Shown piece after piece: positions 31,901 through 46,900 of a stretch of DNA of 64,000 bases; within the stretch, counting starts at the first letter, position 1; every line of letters begins with the position of its first letter. The stretch lies in contig OU862928.1 of the NCBI GenBank assembly GCA_917880885.1, positions 7,521,721 to 7,585,720 of the forward strand. The letters run 5' to 3'. The position numbers and the translations under genes were made by a program. Below the pieces are notes generated by a model. It was not told the origin of the DNA. It saw only the letters and a program-made list of their open reading frames with translations, and did not search any database. This DNA comes from Limnephilus marmoratus (Eukaryota > Arthropoda > Insecta > Trichoptera > Limnephilidae).

Positions 31901-34900
31901 TCATCAGCCGACCCCCACGGTTACGGACGTCCTGTTTGGCATCTTGGCCTGTCGAGAGTTAAAAGACCCTCCACACAGCATCTCCAAAGGGGAATTATTT
32001 TCCTCAGGGCCTTCCATGTGGAGCTAAAGTAAAAAAAAAAGGGCCACGTATGTATGAGAAACATGGAATTTCTAAATTAACCCCCGTTATCCCCTACCAT
32101 TACTACATCTACTTTGCAATCCCTACCTCTGTCCCAATCTCCACCCCACTACTCCATCCACCTCTCCCCTGCTTCTCCTTTATTTTGCGTCCCTGATCCC
32201 GCCCCTGTTCATAATGCCAGAGCTCACAATATAGAAACCTTCGCGGGCGTGCGCACAACAAATCACCAAGATTTCATTGCAATCGGATGAATGGTTTAGG
32301 TACACATAAGGGACAAACAAACAAAGAAACATTCATTTTTATATATTAAGATTCATGTGAATGACCCCTCTGTCGCTTGACCCTTATTAGTATGCTAAAA
32401 GACACTCGCAAGGAGCTCTGTACCCGTTGTGTAAATTAACAAATAACACTACTGTTACCTTTATTCCAAGTATGCCAATACGATGAGTCATAAGTCCAGC
32501 TTGGCATACTTAACTTTGCAGCCGGTGGTGTCGCCAGCTTTTATAGATATTGAGGATTTCAATGTAAAATAGATTGTCGATTTTAACCTTAATAACGACT
32601 AATTTGTTCACTTTTGGGAATAGCTCATATACGTCTCTTAAAAACAGTTAAGTCTTCTTTACTTCCATGGTGGGAAATATGATAGAAAGAGAAAACACCA
32701 CCCCTTATATTAAAATCTAGAAACCACAGTAATTAAAATGTGCACCTATATGAAACAAAGTTAACGGTCGCCGTTGTCGAGGAGTAAGGATCTTGCCTTA
32801 CAATCCGAAGATCGCAGGATTGAATGCCGACATGCGAAAATAAATTTGATTAATTAGTGTTATTCGACAATTGATTCATTTAAAAATAATATATAGTATA
32901 TTTGCGGTACGTTCCACAGTGGAAGATACTCTCAGTATCGCCCTGGTATGAGAAGACCACCATTCAGAATTGAAACGTTGCTTGAAATGGCTTTAGCCGT
33001 GTTTGGTGACCAGATCCGAATTGCCAGATACATCCCCACTTTCCTCTTCCCCATCTCCTTCCCACCCCACTACTTAAAAAAAAAAGTAAATATTTGGGCA
33101 TCATGACTGTCTTTTGTACGGAAAAAAAAGATTCCGACCGCAATTTTGCAAAAATATTCGTAACTTCATGAATTTTTTTGTTAATTATTTTTATATGTAA
33201 TAACAAAAAACTGAAGTGACAATAATGTTTTTAATACATTTGTAATTTCAATAACATTTGTCTAATAAAATGTGTTTTTTTCTTTTTTTTTTTAAATTAA
33301 AGATTCATTCCCAATACAAGCTTGGATAAATAATAATAAAAAAAATAAAAAAATACAAGTGTGCAGTTCACACGTGGTAGAAGTGAAACCTTCAGAAAAC
33401 TAAAGTAAACGTGAGTGGGGAGGCTACGAAGCACAGCACAAAGAGGAGACCGATTAGTCTATCTCATTCTCTCGCAGGCTTCCTATAGGTGTATGTGTCT
33501 ATCTTTTTAGTGTCACTGTTTTTGGTTTCTTCGAGTTTCAAATCACGACGGTGCTAAAGAAGTTTTCAAAAATACACTTCATAAATTTGGTCCATTGGCC
33601 GCCTGCAAAGTTAAAACTGTCAAGCTGAACTAAGCATGATGAAATTGTGATTCATAAAGCACAACTGACAAATTATTTATCTAAACACTTCAGTGCATTT
33701 TTTATATTTAATCAATAACAATAACAAATTACAAAGTATTGTTTATAATATTCTTAGATTGAATTCTTTAGATAAATTTAAGAAATAGTGATGATTTAAG
33801 ATTGTAAACTTTATAGTGTTATCTATTTTTTTTAATGTAAATACTCTACAAGTCATAATTCACAGTGAATCATCTTATATGTAAAAATCTCGTGTCATGG
33901 TGTTTGTGGTCACACTCCTCCGAAACGGCTTGACCGATTTTTATGAAATGTTTTATGTATATTTGGTAGGTATGAGAATAGGTTTTAAAGTATATTTCAT
34001 ACCGCTAGGTGATTAGGATGTCCTATCCAGAAATTTTTTTTATTTTTTTATACAATTTATTTTTTTGTATTTTTTTTATTTGGCATCAAAAATACGTATT
34101 ACCCCAAATTTCAACTCTCCTACCCCCACCCTCCCATTTTTTTAATTGCGATTTTAATATTTTTGTATGAACAAATTTAACCGTCTTTCGTATTTCAAAC
34201 AGAACGAAATTATTTATGTTGTTGAATGACATGCGCAAAACATTCACGAGAAGCGTCACGTCATTTTGATTTTTCGTTTGGCATCATGTTCTCGCGTGGG
34301 CAAACCATCGAGCTTATTTGTGTTGGCTAAAGACGGACTGACAAAAAATATCGTACACTCGATTGCTCTTCGAAATTCATATTGATTTTCTTTATTTCAT
34401 TTTCCTACTTTAGTTAGAGTTTTTTTTTTTTTATCGGCGGTCTACAGCGCTCCATTCCTCTTTCTGTCATAGATCCCCACACACTTACAATACATTACTT
34501 AATACACTAGAAATAATTTATATGACAGAACAACGTTTTTCGGGTCAGCTAGTAGAGCTATATAATTAGAGGCACTGTTTTTTAAACACACTTTGGATGG
34601 GGTTAGCCCTACCTACGCTAGTATTGCACGCTGAATGCCTGGAAAGGTGTTGCTGTCAAATATTTTTGTACAGTTTGGGAGGCAGGTATGGGTACCGCCG
34701 ACCCGGGAACCATTTATTGGAAAACCAACTCCCCTGCCGTAAGTCACCCCAAGTGGTTCGCTACGTTTAGTGATTTAGCAGGGGTACCTGAGTTCATGGG
34801 GTGAGGTTTGTCTGGCTCTTGGCGGCGAATGCATTTGCCCCCCTACTGCGTGGCAGGCCGGATCCATCAGCTTGCACCGCAGTGGAAAGAATGGATTCAT

Positions 34901-37900
34901 ACGTCCGTCACTTATGGACACATTGACCCCCAGATTCCTCCTCATTCCTCATACTTTTTTCCTTCCCAGAACTTCCTCTCCTTCCTTTCCTGAAAAGACC
35001 CTCCACACAGCGTTCCCAAAGATGACATAGGCCTTGAGGGGAATTATTTCCCTCAGGGCCTCCTCCTGTGTCAAGTTAATGTAAAAAAAAATTGAAATTT
35101 GTATTTTTTTATTTTCCCGCAAACTAACATCACTTTAAAAAGATTTTGCGGCAAACGTAGTGTTATCTCTCCCGTTAGCGTAACTACTTTTAGGACTTGG
35201 TGTCTTAACGCTTGTTACCTTGAAACGGAATACCACATTTAAGAAAACTGTCAAATTTTGTCATATACGGCCGATTTAATACACGTTAGGCTGTCGTAAG
35301 ATACAGAATCTTCCTTCTGAATAGCCAGATGCTTTCCAACCTTCCTCTTCCCTATCTCCTACCCCTCCCCACCCCATTCAGCCTCATAACATACCCCGAT
35401 TGGGGATGCTACTGATGCACTAGCTCAGAATAGTTTCAGATTCACAAATCAATTATTCAAGTTACAAAAGACGACTGCCTAATGTGCTCTAGTTTTGCAA
35501 GAGGACATGAAACATTTTGTCATGTCCTTCTATACCACCGAAGAATTGACCGGTTAGAAGTGTGTTTTGGACATGTCCGTGTGCGCAAAGTAAGGTCAAT
35601 TTTATCTTATTCCAAATCAGTGAAATCTTTCTGGAATAGATAATCAATATCAATTTGGCTTTTTTTTTACATCAACTCCGCACGAGAGGACCTGAGGAAA
35701 ATAATTTCCTCCAGGGCCTATATCATCTTAGGGGATGCTGTGTGGCGGGTCGTTTTATGGAAAGTAAGGAAATAGAAGAAGTTTTGGAAAGGAAAAAGGT
35801 ACGAGGAGCGGGTAGGAATCTGGGGGTCGGTGTGTTGAGGAGCAATGGACGTATGAATTCATCCCTCCAACTGCGGTGCAAGGCGATGGGTAGAGAGAGT
35901 CAGGCTGGAGGGGTCAAAAGATCTCCTCAAACTATCTCGATCTGTCACGCAGTAGGTGGGCAGACGCATCCGCTGCCAAGACCCGAACAAACCTCACTCC
36001 TTGAACCCGGGTACTCCTGCTCAGTCACCAAACGTAGCGAACCACTTGGGGTGACCTATGGCAGAGGTGTTGGTTATCCAATAAATTGGCTCTCTGGGGC
36101 TTAGGAGTCGACAGTCTTGTGTAAGTTGACAACATCAGTTTTTTTTTTTAAATCTGTATTGATATCACCTCTAGGAATTTTCTGTTGAGTGTTCTCTATG
36201 GTTTCGACATCGATGTTAAATAAATGCTCTATTTGTGTTCTGCGAATTTGAATTTTAACTCGCGACACTACTAAAAATTTAAATTTATGGCCACAGAATT
36301 TGTGGCAAATGTGTTACTGACTGATTTGTATTTTAAAAATCTAAAACACACATTCTTACCTCCAGAAATGTCTTTCAGAGAGTTAAGACTACACTTTTAA
36401 CTTTTTACAGTTAAAAGTGACCGAATTTGATATTGACACCTTAGCTCAGTTGGTAGAACACTTGCCATGTAAGCAAAGGGTCCTGGGTTCGAGTCTCAGA
36501 GGTGCCAATATCTTTTTTTGAATTTTCTGTCTCCACATTTTCGATTGAGTTTCGCTAATATTGTCTTCATTTAATTAAATATTATAATTTGAGATTTTAC
36601 TCACAAAGTTACAAATTAAAAATAAATTTTAGATACTTTGCGACAGAACACAAATTATTTTAATTATAAATCAGACATCAAGTCTTCGATCATCAACCAA
36701 GACAGATCTAACTTCAAAGATTTTATCAATAAACAAATTTATAACTATGCATTTCCAATGGTACAATGCTGATTGTCTTTTATTTAAGAGGGCATTACCA
36801 GAGAAAGCCGGAAATACGTCATTTTCAAAAAAGTTTTTAGACGTATTGACTCTTTTCCACAAAAAATTATAAATGGATTTCGAAAGATTGTTCTTTTATC
36901 TAGCATAGTTATGTAATAAATTTTTAGAATTTTTTTAAATTTTTAGTATAATAAGGTTATTCCGTAGGTCGTTGGCAGATTTGTTAAATTTTCAAAAAAG
37001 TTTTTGTATTATACCACACCCATTTCAAATAATGTAATCATGCAGTAAAATAAATCAATACATTATCTAGCAAAGTTATGTATTAGAATTTTAATTTTAG
37101 TTTCAATAAAATCATTAAAAAATATGTACGTACATGTGTTTCTTGACGAAAATTGGCCCATTTGTGTATTTATTTGCGCACTTACAAACTAATATATTTC
37201 AGAATTTTTTAACATTCTTATTAAATTTAGACATTATTGAAAAATGATAAATACTTATAATCAAAAAATAACTACAAAAAGTACACTATTTTAATAGTTT
37301 TATCATCACGCCTTTCAGCATTTTTGGATGAAGGTATAAATTAAAGCTAATTTGGATTGAAATAAATTCGATATTGAGTTATAATTTAAAAAAGCTGGTA
37401 CGGAGAATAATCAATCTTTCTCATTTTAACCGCCCTGCACGATCAGAAGAACAACTTTCGACGAAATGTGGATTTTCGTCCGCTGGCTGGTTAAACGCTC
37501 TTAAACATTTAAACCATAGACATGTGAATATTAGTAGACCTGCCCTAAGTGATAAAAGCGTGTTATTTCCCCCTCCCCATACTGGTTCCATGGAACTGGC
37601 TGGTATTTAGTATGGCTTCGCGTGAATCTAAAAAATGTGACGTCATCATTCTTCTGCGAGCCAGCGTCGAGTGCTCATCGGTGCTTTTTACGAAATAACA
37701 CCGCAAAAAACATGGTTTGTGTTTTGAAAACGTGTAAATATATACTATCACTCGAGATACATGGAGTGTGCTCGTCGATGTTTACTGGGGTAAGTAAATT
37801 ATGAAACATTTGTAAAAGTGTCCTAATTAAATACGGCAACAAAATATTGGAGTCTGAAAATAAGCAAACTTTACTTTGCCGTATTTAGACTTCGCAAATT

Positions 37901-40900
37901 TGTTCATTACGCAGTGAGCAATCCGCGCTCCCATGTAGAAAGGTCTATTCATTCAAAAGCAGTTTTTTTTTTTTTTTTAAAGCGGAGATGGTTTACCATT
38001 AGTTCCCGTGAGTACTTAGGCCATGGGCCCATTGTACTTTCCCATTTTACCTCAATCCTTTAACAATAACCCAGTCCCTTTAATAAAGTTCACCTGGAGT
38101 TGTTATCGGATATGTGGCTAGGTCTTCTGGTTCTACAACATGTCTCCCCAGGTATCTGAGCCTAGTTCCCACCAGGGCAGGACATTGGCACCATAAGTGA
38201 ATTGGAGTCTCTTCATCCTCTTCACATTTTCTACATCTGGTGTTTTCCACTCCCAATAGCTGCATGTGTCTTCTGAGATGGCAGTGTCCCGTTAGTAGGC
38301 CTACCAGTTCCCTCAGCGAGTTTCTGTCCATATCGAGTAGTTTCCTGATCCGTCTGGGGTCGGGTCCGTTTATGAGTACTTTGGATTGTCTCATTCTGGG
38401 TGCCCTCTCCCATTCCTTCCAGTGCTGGGATTTGACCCACCTCTCGATATGTAATTTGGTGTGGCAAGCTGCTACTCCTACAGCCGGTTCAGATCCCGCA
38501 AGTGGTGCTTTCGCCCCTTTCCTTGCTAGTTCGTCAGCCCGCTCGTTGCCCTCAATACCCTTATGTCCTGGTACCCATATCAGGGTTATTTTATTGATGG
38601 TAGTGAGTTCTGTAAGAACGGTTCTACATTCCATCACCAGTCTGGATTCGCATCGGTTACTTTCCAGTGCCATAAGGGCTGCCTGGCTATCAGAACAAAT
38701 AGTTATGTTCTTATTCCTGTACCCGATATGTATATTCTCCTGTGCGCAGGCCAAGATGGCTTTCATCTCAGCTTGAAACACAGTGCAGTATATTCCTAGA
38801 GGTATACTTAGTTCCCTCTTGGATCCCTGTAAACATACCCCAGTCCCCGTTCCTTCCTCCATTTTGGACCCATCTGTGAACCAGATTAGTTCCTGTCTGG
38901 AGGTTGGACCTGGGACCATGTCCCACCCGGGAGGAGTGGGACATGGTCCCAGGTCCAGCCTCCAGACAGGAACTAATCTGGTTCACAGATGGGTCCAAAA
39001 TGGAGGAAGGAACGGGGACTGGGGTATGTTTACAGGGATCCAACCTGCGGATCTACTGCACAAGAGTCCCAATTGCTCCCGTCTAGAGCCAGTGAGACTA
39101 TGGCATCCCCAGTTGGAATATATTGCGAGGCTGAAGGGAGTGGGGAAGGGAAGGAGATGTGGCAAAGAAAGTTCCTGGCCATTCAGATCTGGTCACCAAA
39201 CACGGCTAAAGCCATTTCATGCAACGTTTTAATTTTTAATGGTGGTCTTACACTAGGGCGATACTGAGAGTATTATAATCCATAGATCTTTAAAATGACA
39301 ACATGAGTTTTCTTTTAAATCAGTATTGCATCACTTCTTGTGAATATCAATTAAGTAGCAGGCTATATAACAAGTGTAAAAAATGACTCACGGTCCACCG
39401 GAGCGCATCCAATCAGAGAGAGTGAACTAATCTAAAGCGACTCAAGTAAACCTGCTTCCTCTTTGTTTCCCGATACTCGAGGAAGTAAAAGTCAATGACT
39501 GCGCCATCTTAGATAATTAAAACTTTTTTTATACCGCACAAGGGTCCCAACTACCCGGGGCAAATGGACGCTTTTATTATTACCGTGACGATTCACAATC
39601 ACGGTACCGTGGTGGCAAAAAAGCAATAAAAATATGTTTCTTATCGCTATAATGCTGCAGCTCTTTCTTACATATTAAATAACGGTGAGACAAAAGATGG
39701 GACACATAAAATACTTGTTTTTGTTTAACCCCTGAGGTTATCTGCGACTATGCACATTTTTTGTCTTTAACAAAATGTCACTTTAACAAAACCTTTGTGT
39801 TATTTCCGCTTCACAATTAAAGCTCTATAAATGAAACATTTCTGAACGTAGCCGAATACTAAAAACTGTTTTAGAAAGGTTACAAAATAACCTTTCAAAT
39901 TGTTATATTACAAATAAATATTAACATTTGTAAATATTAAAATTTAAAATGCAAACATTAAAAAAATGTAAAAATGATTCACGTGATGTTTTTATGTGAA
40001 AACGGTACTAAAATCACAAATTATGTAAACAGCAATACTTATTCTATTGTATAAATGTATAATAAACACTTTTGTCACCTCACTTTTTTATCATTTCATA
40101 TAAAAATATTTAATAAAAATTAACAATGTCGAGCGCGGTCGAGCCGCCCGTAGGAAATTTGGCTGGTAAAATTATGTGTCAGACCGCGCGAATGACAGAA
40201 TATTCTTGTTATGTATTTCTATAGACAACTTGATAGGGATGTACAGCTTGATCCACTATCGACCTTTTACTTTTTGTTTTAGGGACGTCACTAAAACAAT
40301 AACGGAGTTAGAACGATTTCTATGGAGACACACGCGTTGAAGTATAAACACGCTTATTGTACTTGACTGCTATCGTATTTTTAATGCATATATCTGCTTA
40401 AGTTGCGGACCGGTTAATAACAAAGTTAGATATTGTAAACATTAGGTTATTAACCTCTGACAACAAACCTCTTTATAATTTGTACTTTACGGCTTGAACT
40501 TTGCAGTCGTTGGTGGCCTCACCACCATAGATAGATATTGGATGACTCCCTAAATAAGGAGTGTTTTCTCAAAGAGAAAAATCTACAAAAACCTTTTTTT
40601 TTTCTTCGTGATACAAATGCAATTCACTGTTGGACATGTACCCAGCCGCTAAACTATTTGAAATACACACATTTTTCGAATAATGCATGACAAAGCTCAC
40701 CTTTGTGTATAGAAACTTTCGCATGCACACAACGAATCACCAAAGTTTCATCGCAATCATTCATCATCAAAGTTTCACGAAATAATTTCGTTATGCCAGA
40801 GTTTACTATACTATTATATATAGAAAACCTTGCAGGCATGCGCACAACAATTCACTAAAATTTCATTGCAATCGGATGAACGGTTTAGCAGCTCATAAGG

Positions 40901-43900
40901 GACAAACAAAGAAACATTAATTTTTATATATTAAGATTTGCATCATGATCTAAATCTGACCTTCGGTAGTTATATTCCAAGAATATAATTCCTTTCTCCG
41001 AACGTTATAATGTTTGCAACGCTTTTAACAATGGCCTGGGAAAGTCTGCTACGGGCACGGCATATTTTGAATAAAACGAACCGTCTAGCAAAAATTATGA
41101 TCTGTCGTTTGAGAAAAAATAAATGCACTTTCAAATTATGTCGACCGGTCGCATGGTTCCCACAGATAAATATTATTTAATTGGTATTAGCTCTAGGATT
41201 ATCTTAACAACATCATTATGATATATTTTATTGAAGGCCTCCATGGCCGAGTAGTTAACCCCTCAGGCTTCGGGCATATTATATCGTCAGAATATTTCCG
41301 TTTTGCCAGTAAAATCCAAATAAATGGAATGTTTATGAACATATCTGAAAAAAAAATTAAAAATGGCTCAATGACAAATCTTTACATAATATAAAATAAA
41401 GTCGCACCCGCTGTATGTGCGATTAGATCTTTTAAATTACGCAATGGATTTTCATGCGGTTTTCACCAATAGATAGAGTAATTCAAGTGGAAGGTTTGTG
41501 TGTATAATACATGTATATCATAGTAAAGAAATTCAATTCAGGCAGCTGGCAAGCGGGCGGTGTGAATTTTATATGTATGCAAATTAACAGATGGCGTTGG
41601 TTATGAAAGTTGGGTAAGCCACAGCAACGTGTGGCCGGGTCTGCTAGTATGTTGTAAATGTTTTTGTCACCTGATTTTTTTTGTCATTCCATGTTAAAAT
41701 AATAAATAAAAAATTCCTAAAGTTTCAAAATTTTTTTCTCATAATTGCGAACCGAAAGTTTGGTTTCATAAAGGTGTATATTTTACTTCTCTTGTGATTA
41801 TATTTTAAATTTGAATATAAAGCATGGTGTTTTCTCTTTCTAACACCTTTTAGATAAATAATATTTCTCACCATGATAGTAGGGGAGACGAAATGATTTC
41901 TATGAGGCCTAAAAGAGCCATAGATGTATAAACCCAAAAGTGAACAAATTTGCCTGGGGGGTTAAGATCCTCCAATTTGGAGTTGTCTGCGTCAACTCGT
42001 GTGATTGTTGGTGACTATTGCGTACAATCTCATCACTTACACACACATATTTTATTAAACAAATGTTTTATAAACATTATCGTCAACTCACTTTTTTGTC
42101 ATTTCATTTAAAGATAATAAATTAAAAAATCTCTAATTTTCTTAATTTTTTTCAAATTGAGGTTCACTAACTACTTTGGTTTCATAAAGGTGTACATTTT
42201 AATAATATTGTTTTTAACTTTTAGATTTAAATATATAAAGTGTGGTGACACCATGGTGTAACTCTAAGTGAGCAGCTCAGATACGAGGGCTCCGTCGAAG
42301 CCAGAGTAAAGTTAGCCTTTATGAATAAGTAAAATAATTAAACATACGGAATAAAATTTCACGAGTTGGTCCATACAGTGATTTGCCACGTTCCGTTTCG
42401 TAACAGGACTCCACGATATCGTAATAAATATTACAAACACTCTGTAAATCTACTAATAAAGATTCGAATTAAAAATAATGAAAACTATTTATTATTTCAA
42501 ATTTAAAAATTTGGTTTTGTCACTTGCGAAATGTAGGTGCACGTATGTTTAAATCAAATTACGAACCGAATAAATAGAATAGAACAGCCTGTAAGTACAG
42601 CATCAAAAGGGTGTCGTAAAACTTGCCTCTCTTCTAACTAGTTGCAATAAGTGGGCGTAAGCAAGACAGAGAGCCTTATTGGGTTTGTGGGCGTCGCTTA
42701 ACGTCCACACAGATAGACCAATACATCAATACTAAGCATTTTTATTGCTTCCAACTTAAGATGTTTTACCTATACACGGTTGACAGTTGTCACATGAGAA
42801 CGGGTCGCTTCTTCGACTCATTCTTGTGTTCAACATCTCGGCTGTGGAACGATTTCCCGGCCTTTGTGTTTTCTCCTTCCTACAACATGGGTCTCTTCCA
42901 AGACCAATGTTCATTCCTTCCTCTCCCTCAAAAAGACCCTCCACGCAGCATTTCAGAAAATAATTTCCCTCAGGGCCTCCTGTATAGAGTTAATGTAAAA
43001 AAAAAAAAATTGATCATATTTTTCACCATGATAGTAAGAGAGACAACGAGTGAGTTGTTCCTAAAAGCGAACAAATAAGCATCAGAGGTTCAGCCTCACA
43101 ACATAACCCAAATTGGGGATACCTTAGTCCCACTGACTACGGGCAGTTGAGACTCTTATGCAGTGACGAAATAAAAAAAATTATAATATTTTGATGGAAA
43201 CTTCGTAAAATAAACACAAAAAGATCTAGATGTATTGTTTAGGAAGTAAAAAAAAAGCAAAGCAAGCCAAAAAAGTAACCTGATGATTCGTAAACCAATG
43301 ACCTCAAATTTTGCTTCCTTATAAAACATCAACGATCGGCAAAATTTTTATTTCCTGACAAAACAAAGACAGCAGAATTTCAATGTCATGAACCTCTTTT
43401 TCCAATTCAAGTTGTCTCGGTGAATTAGCAGAATGATAAACTTAGGAATTCCATTACTCGTTCCATTGAATCAAAGTGTAGCTAATTTATTTTAATTCAT
43501 TTAAGAAATTGGATGTTTTAAACGAATTTTCACAGTTTTTAGAAAGAAATTGACATTGATTGACTTTTTTTTCGATGCAAGACATAATTACATAGTATAA
43601 AATGAAGTCACTCAAAATGTATGTGCGCGTTAATCTTTTAAACAACGCAACAGATTTTCATACGGTTTTCACCAATAGATAGAGTGATTGAAGAGGAATG
43701 TTTATTTATATGTATAAAATGAAATCGCTCAAAATGTATGTGTGCATAGATCTTTTAAACAACGAACAGATTTTCATGCGGTTTTCACCAATAGATAGAG
43801 TGATTTAATGGAAAGGTTTATATGTATAAAACATGCTTATTATAGTAGAGAAAAGCCGAGAAATTAAAATATTCAATTCAGGCAGCGGGCAGCTGGCAAG

Positions 43901-46900
43901 CGGGTGGTGTGGATTTTATAAAGGTTGGGTAATGGCGTTGTGTTTCGTTAGCCACAGCAACGTGTGGCCGGGTCTGCTAGTAATGAATAACCTGACTAAC
44001 TACTAGCCATCTGCAGTAGTAGGCTGAGAGGATGGACCGCCAGACAACTCTGTCTTGGCATACACCCATTGCCTCATTCACATTCATACATCGTCCCATA
44101 AGTACTCTAATATTATTCTGATTCTTGAATGGTCAGACTCAAGTATCTGATTCACTTGATCGTGCCACGTCTTATTTGCATCATGTATTCTCCTTACACT
44201 ATTTTTTCTTAATTAAATATTTGATTAAATGAAGACAATATTAGCGAAACTCAATCGAAAATCTGAAGACAGAAAAATCAGAAAAGATATTGACACCTCT
44301 GGGACTCGAACCCAGGACCTTCTGCTTACATGGTAAATGCTCTACTAACTGACCTAAGGTGTCTATACTCCAATCGGTCACCTTTAACTGTGTCATACTT
44401 CGACTAAGAACTACCAACATTATCTTCATTTTTTTTATGCATATATTATTGGCTGCTATCTTTAGGGAACTTACCCATACTATGTGAGCCGTTTAGGGGG
44501 GGGGGGGGATCTTCAAAATACCACGCTTGATCACAATGGGGGGGCTTAGGTTTTTATCACAGAGTCAATGTAGAAATCTTTTTATATTTTTTTCACTAAC
44601 TTTTTAATATTTTTTCCACTTGTAATTATAGGTATGCATGCACTCTTGCCGTTACGCAGCAAGCGTCGAATAAATATAAATATACGCCAGCAGCAAGCGC
44701 CAAATAAAGATAAATATAAGCCAAATTTTTTTTTTTAAACTTTTTGTTACGTTACGTAGCAAGCGCCATATTAATAAAGACAAATATTTTTTTAGAACTT
44801 TTTGCTATGTTACACAGCAAGCGCCGTATTAATAAAGACAAATATAAGCCAAATATACATTTTTTAAACTTTTTGTTACGTTACGCAGCAAGCGCCGTAT
44901 TAATAAAGACAAATATAAGCCAAATATACATTTTTTAAACTTTTTGTTACGTTACGCAGCAAGCGCCGTATTAACTCGTTGTGGGCCGTTCGGACACCGG
45001 TGTCCGCGAGGTGGCGCGGCACTGTGAAATGCAATTTTGACCCTTATGTATACAGAAAGTGTATGAAGAACAATGTCAGAAACGCTTGCTCTATTATCGT
45101 ACTTTACCATAGAGAAACCCGCAATGAGACAAGTCACTTCGAATAATTTATATTAAATTTTCCGTAGTCCGGGATGTAAAAAGATTCTGCGCATGCGCGA
45201 AAAAAAAATATCTCCTTTCTACTATTTTGACCCTTCTATGTACAAAATCGGTAAAGGAAGTGTCAGAATCACTGCCGCCAACATTCCCTATGGTATGGGT
45301 AAAGATTTCATTCATTTAGTAGCCACACAATATTTAAAAATAATGTTTGTCTGTGGGCATTTCCAACTGTCATTTTGGCGGCCGCGTCACATTGCCGATG
45401 CGTGACATGCGTGTACCTCGAATAAAACATCATAAAACCTATCAATTTACGTAATTACGCAAGTAATGTTATTTTGGTAAATAGTTTATTGGTCTAGGAA
45501 TGTGTTTCAGTCAATAAAATATACGATAGGTTAAATTTAATCCACAAAACATTCAATTGAAGATCGTGAAATTTCCGTGTTTTTCTGGAAAAAGCCGGGA
45601 CCTCAACAGGTTAATAAAGACAAATATAAGCCAAATATACATTTTTTAAACTTTTTGTTACGTTACGCAGCAAGCGCCGTATTAATAAAGACAAATATAA
45701 GCCAAATATTTTTTTTTTAAACTTTTGTTAGCAAGAAATGATTCAAAACCAAATTTATGATTTAATATGTGAAAACTGTAGGGGGGAGGGGGGGTGGTCT
45801 TGGAATATACCACACGTGGTCACCGGGGGGGGGGAGGGGGGGGTTGAAAATTTCAAAAAGTGGGTCAAATAGTATGGGTACGTTCCCTTATATACGATTG
45901 CAAGATTCAAACCCGAACTAAATGCTATTCTAGATAGTGTCTGGATAAATTTTTATCCATTTTATTTTTAATATGCGATATCTATTGACTTTTCTGCAAG
46001 TCTAGGATGATATTTATTTTAATTTTAAAAATAACTATTTTTTCATTCACTCGCTGTACATGCTCAAACCATATAAGCGTCCCTTTCTCAATCTTAGTTA
46101 TTACTTTTATTTTTGGATCTCTTCATTTCTCACACGATCATGCATGGTTTTACCACATATGTGCCTAAAGGATCTCATTTCTACAGCATTCAGTCTACCA
46201 CTATGCTTCACTGGGTATGACAGACTAATAAACAACTAAATTCAAATAACCTAACAATATTACAGTGGGAAAATGTTGCTTGTGCAGTGATGGAGGACTT
46301 AACTAGCAGAGGAATAAGAAACTCCAGTGAAAAATATTATGGCTTTAAAAAAATATGTTCATATAGAATAAAGACCAATAAACGCTGATTCTAAATATAT
46401 AACTTTTATTTAATAATATTAAACATTTTATTAGAGTTTTTAAAAAATTATTAAAAAGTCCATTTTTAATTGTGTCATTGAAACACTTATCAAGTTGATA
46501 TTATTAAAATGTTTAGTGCTGACATCACCATAATTTTAAAGTCATTGTATTAGAATGTATGACACAAGCCATCATATTAACCACATTTCATGTTATTCGT
46601 TTTTTTGCGTACTGTTTATAAAGATTTAGCAGTGTTTATTGAAACATTATTTAGGCCTAAATAATTCAGTTTCAAAAATAGAGGTATCTCTATTAGTTTA
46701 TCTCTATTATTTAAAATATTGAAAAACTAAACTATACAAAAAAATCGTAATGTTACTAATTCTCCTCCAAGTCTGAAAATGGCGGAAGTCGAACAGCTGA
46801 TTGGCGCTGTATGCTGTAGTTGCCTACAATTCTAGAATATTGATTTCGATTCTTAAAAGCCATAAAAATTGTAATTTCAAACAATTTTTATACCACTCTC

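Noticed and set aside
35655..36104. 149-codon plus-strand frame
   Set aside because: It lies wholly in a minus-oriented copy of the retroposon family, and other copies do not keep the frame.
36433..36505. Functional tRNA-Thr gene
   Set aside because: U33 is missing, the acceptor has a mismatch and the flanks are shared with another copy; it is better explained as a SINE.
38240..38776. Long plus-strand frame of 178 codons
   Set aside because: It is the antisense of the LINE RNase H coding region on the minus strand.
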